A stretch of DNA of 7,432 nucleotides. It comes from Clostridia bacterium. GTDB taxonomy: Bacteria; Bacillota_A; Clostridia; Christensenellales; Aristaeellaceae. A program made the translations under genes and the position numbers. Positions 1 to 7,432 of this stretch are shown here, one piece after another. Location: positions 1 to 7,432 of the forward strand of contig CAAEDZ010000333.1 in NCBI GenBank assembly GCA_900754775.1, written 5' to 3'. Numbering within the stretch: position 1 is the stretch's first letter; every line of letters starts with the position of its first letter. Under the pieces are notes generated by a model, which saw only the letters and a list, made by a program, of their open reading frames with translations, was not told the DNA's origin and made no database searches.

Positions 1-1076
1 ACGGCAAGGTGGCGCGCCTCATCTGCGACGTGTACAACCCGGACGGCACGCCCTTCGTGGGCGACCCGCGCGGCGTGCTGAAAAAAGTGCTAAAGCGCGC
101 GGCGGACATGGGGTATTCCTTCAACGTCGGCCCCGAGTGCGAGTTCTTCCTCTTCCAGACGGACGAGAAGGGCGCACCCACCACGAAGACCTCTGACGAG
201 GCCGGCTATTTCGACCTGGGGCCGCTCGACCACGGCGAGAGCACCCGCCGCGAGATCTGCATGACGCTGGAGCAGATGGGCTTTGAGATCGAAGCTTCCC
301 ACCACGAGGTGGCCGCCGGCCAGCACGAGATCGACTTCAAATATGCCGACGCCCTCAGCACCGCCGACAATATTATGACATTTAAGCTCGCCGTCAAGAC
401 GCTGGCGCAGAAGAACGGCCTGCACGCCACCTTCATGCCCAAACCGGTGTTTGGCATCAACGGCAGCGGCATGCACACCAACATGAGCCTCTTTAAGGAC
501 GGCAAGAACATCTTCGCCGACCCCGCTGACGCGCGCGGCCTGAGCCGCGAGGCCTATGCCTTCATTGCCGGACTTCTCAAGCATGTGCGCGGCATGGCGG
601 CGATCACCAACCCGCTGGTGAACAGCTACAAGCGCTTGGTGCCCGGCTATGAGGCCCCCTGCTACCTGGCCTGGTCGGCCAGCAACCGTTCGGCGCTGAT
701 CCGCATCCCGGCGGCGCGCGCTCAGGCTACGCGCGTGGAGCTGCGCTGCCCGGATCCCACTTGCAACCCCTATCTGGCGCTGGCCGTGTGCCTGGCCGCC
801 GGTCTGGACGGCATCGAAAAGGGCCTGACCCCGCCCGCGGAGATCACCGAAAACATCTTCGCCATGGACGATGCGGCGCGCGCCGCGCGCGGCGTCGAGA
901 GCCTGCCGGGCACGCTCAAAGAAGCCATCGACGCCATGGAAGCGGACGCGCTCGTCTGCGAGACGCTGGGCAGTCACGTCACCACGCAGTACGTCGAGGG
1001 CAAGCGGCGCGAGTGGGACGCGTACCGTACCCACGTCAGCGATTGGGAAATCGGCAAGTATTTGGTGACCTATTGA
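1..1076 (+). CDS. glnA: glutamine synthetase, type I-alpha (5'-truncated by window edge)
   Basis: ATP-dependent cytoplasmic enzyme joining ammonia to glutamate to make glutamine, the entry point of the GS-GOGAT cycle. The frame is already open at base 3 and begins inside the family's GKVARLICD segment, so the GTG at base 9 is not the start. Compared with the 444-residue Bacillus enzyme, roughly 85-90 N-terminal residues (most of the beta-grasp domain) are missing upstream. Counting from base 9, visible landmarks are the metal-binding GPECEFFLF (residues 41-49, both Glu kept, Cys where Pro is usual), [18 protein letters not shown] (93-110), the NGSGMH nucleotide/glutamate site (151-156), the active-site flap VPGYEAP (211-217) and NRSALIRIP (226-234). 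The C-terminal [16 protein letters not shown] matches the alpha type. There is no adenylylation-type tyrosine region, so control is expected by feedback inhibition and transcription, not covalent modification. It is followed after 35 bases by the ANTAR regulator gene. Confidence 0.97.
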   Translation, partial: GKVARLICDVYNPDGTPFVGDPRGVLKKVLKRAADMGYSFNVGPECEFFLFQTDEKGAPTTKTSDEAGYFDLGPLDHGESTRREICMTLEQMGFEIEASHHEVAAGQHEIDFKYADALSTADNIMTFKLAVKTLAQKNGLHATFMPKPVFGINGSGMHTNMSLFKDGKNIFADPADARGLSREAYAFIAGLLKHVRGMAAITNPLVNSYKRLVPGYEAPCYLAWSASNRSALIRIPAARAQATRVELRCPDPTCNPYLALAVCLAAGLDGIEKGLTPPAEITENIFAMDDAARAARGVESLPGTLKEAIDAMEADALVCETLGSHVTTQYVEGKRREWDAYRTHVSDWEIGKYLVTY

Positions 1077-1096
1077 TCGGTTCGCGCTGGGCAAGA

Positions 1097-1105
1097 GGGA
1101 GGTGA
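1097..1105 (+). promoter_or_regulatory. ribosome binding site of the ANTAR gene
   Basis: GGGAGGTGA is a strong Shine-Dalgarno match ending six bases before the GTG at 1112. It fixes that GTG as the start and lies wholly in the 35-base gap after glnA. That gap contains no hairpin followed by a T-run, so read-through from glnA is likely. Confidence 0.85.
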
Positions 1106-1111
1106 AGGGCT

Positions 1112-1636
1112 GTGACGAACGTCATCGTCGCCTTTGCGACGGAGGAGCAGTGCGCGCGCTGCGCGGCGGCGCTGGAGGCGAGCGGCATCGCCGTCTCCTG
1201 GCGCTGCACCAGCTTTAGCGGCGTCAAGCGCGCCTTTACCCTCTGCGGCGATGGGGTGCTCGTCTCCGCCTGCCGCCTGCCGGACGGTACGGTGGATGAC
1301 CTCGCCTGGGATCTGGGCGAGCGGGCCATCGTCGTGGCCGTGGGCAAGGCCGCGCAGCTGGAAAATTGCGAACACCCGAAGCTCTTTCGCCTGCGCGTTC
1401 CCTGTTCCCAGGGCGAGCTGGCCAGCGCTGTGGACATGCTCATGCAGCTTATGCGCATGCGCCAGCCCCAGCGCAGCGAGGCGGAAAAACAGACCGTTGC
1501 CAAAGCCAAGGCCCTGCTCATGGACAAATTTTCCCTGACCGAGCCGGAGGCGCACCATTACTTGCAAAAGAACGCCATGGACCGGGGCTTGAAGCTGACC
1601 GATCTGGCCGCAAAAATCTTGCAATCGAACGCATGA
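1112..1636 (+). CDS. ANTAR-domain RNA-binding regulator with degenerate receiver domain
   Basis: A 174-residue cytoplasmic protein, a normal length for receiver-ANTAR proteins. Residues about 3-110 have the pattern of a response-regulator receiver. However, the N-terminal acidic pair is replaced (VIVAFATEE), the phospho-acceptor position is Ala53 (in SACRLPDG, aligned to the usual DIxLPD), and the conserved Lys before Pro is Val96 (RVPCSQGEL against KPFSPEEL). It is therefore a pseudo-receiver. Residues about 115-172 match ANTAR, with AKALLMDKFSLTEPEAHHYL (132-151) then NAMDRGLKLTDLAAKIL. ANTAR domains bind paired hairpins in nascent RNA and prevent termination. Position between glnA and gltBD suggests it controls this operon or other nitrogen genes; from memory, a similarly placed clostridial gene has been called nitR. 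The signal is unknown: with no phospho-acceptor, a ligand, a partner protein such as GS, or redox are possible. Seven cysteines all fall in residues 14-98, including C14-x2-C17. The GTG start is chosen on its ribosome binding site. Confidence 0.92.
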   Translation: MTNVIVAFATEEQCARCAAALEASGIAVSWRCTSFSGVKRAFTLCGDGVLVSACRLPDGTVDDLAWDLGERAIVVAVGKAAQLENCEHPKLFRLRVPCSQGELASAVDMLMQLMRMRQPQRSEAEKQTVAKAKALLMDKFSLTEPEAHHYLQKNAMDRGLKLTDLAAKILQSNA

Positions 1637-1640
1637 ACCT

Positions 1641-1648
1641 GGAGGAAA
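1641..1648 (+). promoter_or_regulatory. ribosome binding site of gltB
   Basis: GGAGGAAA sits just after the ANTAR gene stop, with the ATG at 1654 at a proper distance (five bases from the end of the motif). It decides the gltB start in favour of 1654 over the in-frame ATG at 1633, which lies before the motif, overlaps the ANTAR stop as ATGA and has no Shine-Dalgarno sequence of its own. Confidence 0.8.
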
Positions 1649-1653
1649 CCGCC

Positions 1654-5964
<4,311 letters not shown>

Positions 5965-5967
5965 CAC

Positions 5968-7380
<1,413 letters not shown>

Positions 7381-7432
7381 CGGCCATTATACGACCGAGA
7401 ACATGGACAAAGACGCCCGGATGTGCGCGCTA
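7381..7432. other. 52-base tail after gltD, nothing assignable
   Basis: No rho-independent terminator is visible here: there is no strong stem followed by a T-run. An ATG at 7403 opens a frame that runs off the window after ten codons (MDKDARMCAL), with only a weak GAGA before it. Whether it starts another gene cannot be decided from this sequence. Confidence 0.5.

Noticed and set aside
9..11. GTG at base 9 as the glnA start
   Set aside because: The in-frame residues before it (Gly-Lys) already match glutamine synthetase, and the beta-grasp domain would be missing. The true start is upstream of the window.
90..1094. Long - strand open frame opposite glnA, and similar ones at 3817-4902 and 5338-6270
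   Set aside because: Same antisense shadow effect: no family resemblance, no ribosome binding site noted, and the + strand genes fully explain the codon structure.
1366..1653. Upstream in-frame extension of gltB by 96 codons
   Set aside because: It overlaps the well-supported ANTAR gene in another frame, has no homology to GltB, and would place the catalytic Cys far from the precursor N-terminus.
7403..7432. Possible start of a further gene (MDKDARMCAL) after gltD
   Set aside because: Only ten codons are visible, with a weak upstream purine stretch and no recognisable motif, so it cannot be called as a gene.

Overview
The window is a compact, single-strand block of nitrogen-assimilation genes, all on the + strand and almost without intergenic DNA. 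In order it holds: the 3' four-fifths of a class I-alpha glutamine synthetase gene (glnA, start lies before the window); a small regulator with a degenerate receiver domain and a C-terminal ANTAR RNA-binding domain; a complete glutamate synthase large subunit (gltB); and a complete glutamate synthase small subunit (gltD). A 52-base tail after gltD is too short to interpret.

The DNA is strongly GC-rich with G/C-biased third codon positions, yet the proteins look like Clostridia (Bacillota). The GltB glutaminase region carries the signature seen in Lachnospiraceae/Oscillospirales-type enzymes, the glutamine synthetase is the Bacillus/Clostridium alpha type, and an ANTAR protein directly after glnA is a recurrent clostridial arrangement. 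A high-GC anaerobic gut clostridium is the best guess. This is inferred from remembered family sequences, not from a database search.

The genes form one functional unit. GS makes glutamine from glutamate and ammonia, and GltB/GltD (GOGAT) transfers the glutamine amide to 2-oxoglutarate to regenerate two glutamates using NADPH. Spacing supports one transcript: 35 bases between glnA and the ANTAR gene, 17 bases from the ANTAR stop to the chosen gltB start (with an ATGA overlap at an alternative start), and 3 bases between gltB and gltD. Each internal gene has a strong Shine-Dalgarno sequence. No promoter, terminator or ANTAR-type RNA hairpin pair was found in the window, so the operon's control region should lie upstream of it.

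This is mostly ordinary core metabolism. The points worth a second look are the ANTAR regulator, whose receiver domain lacks every phosphorylation residue but holds seven cysteines, and the shortened junction between the FMN and beta-helix domains of GltB. No new mobile, defence or RNA system is visible.
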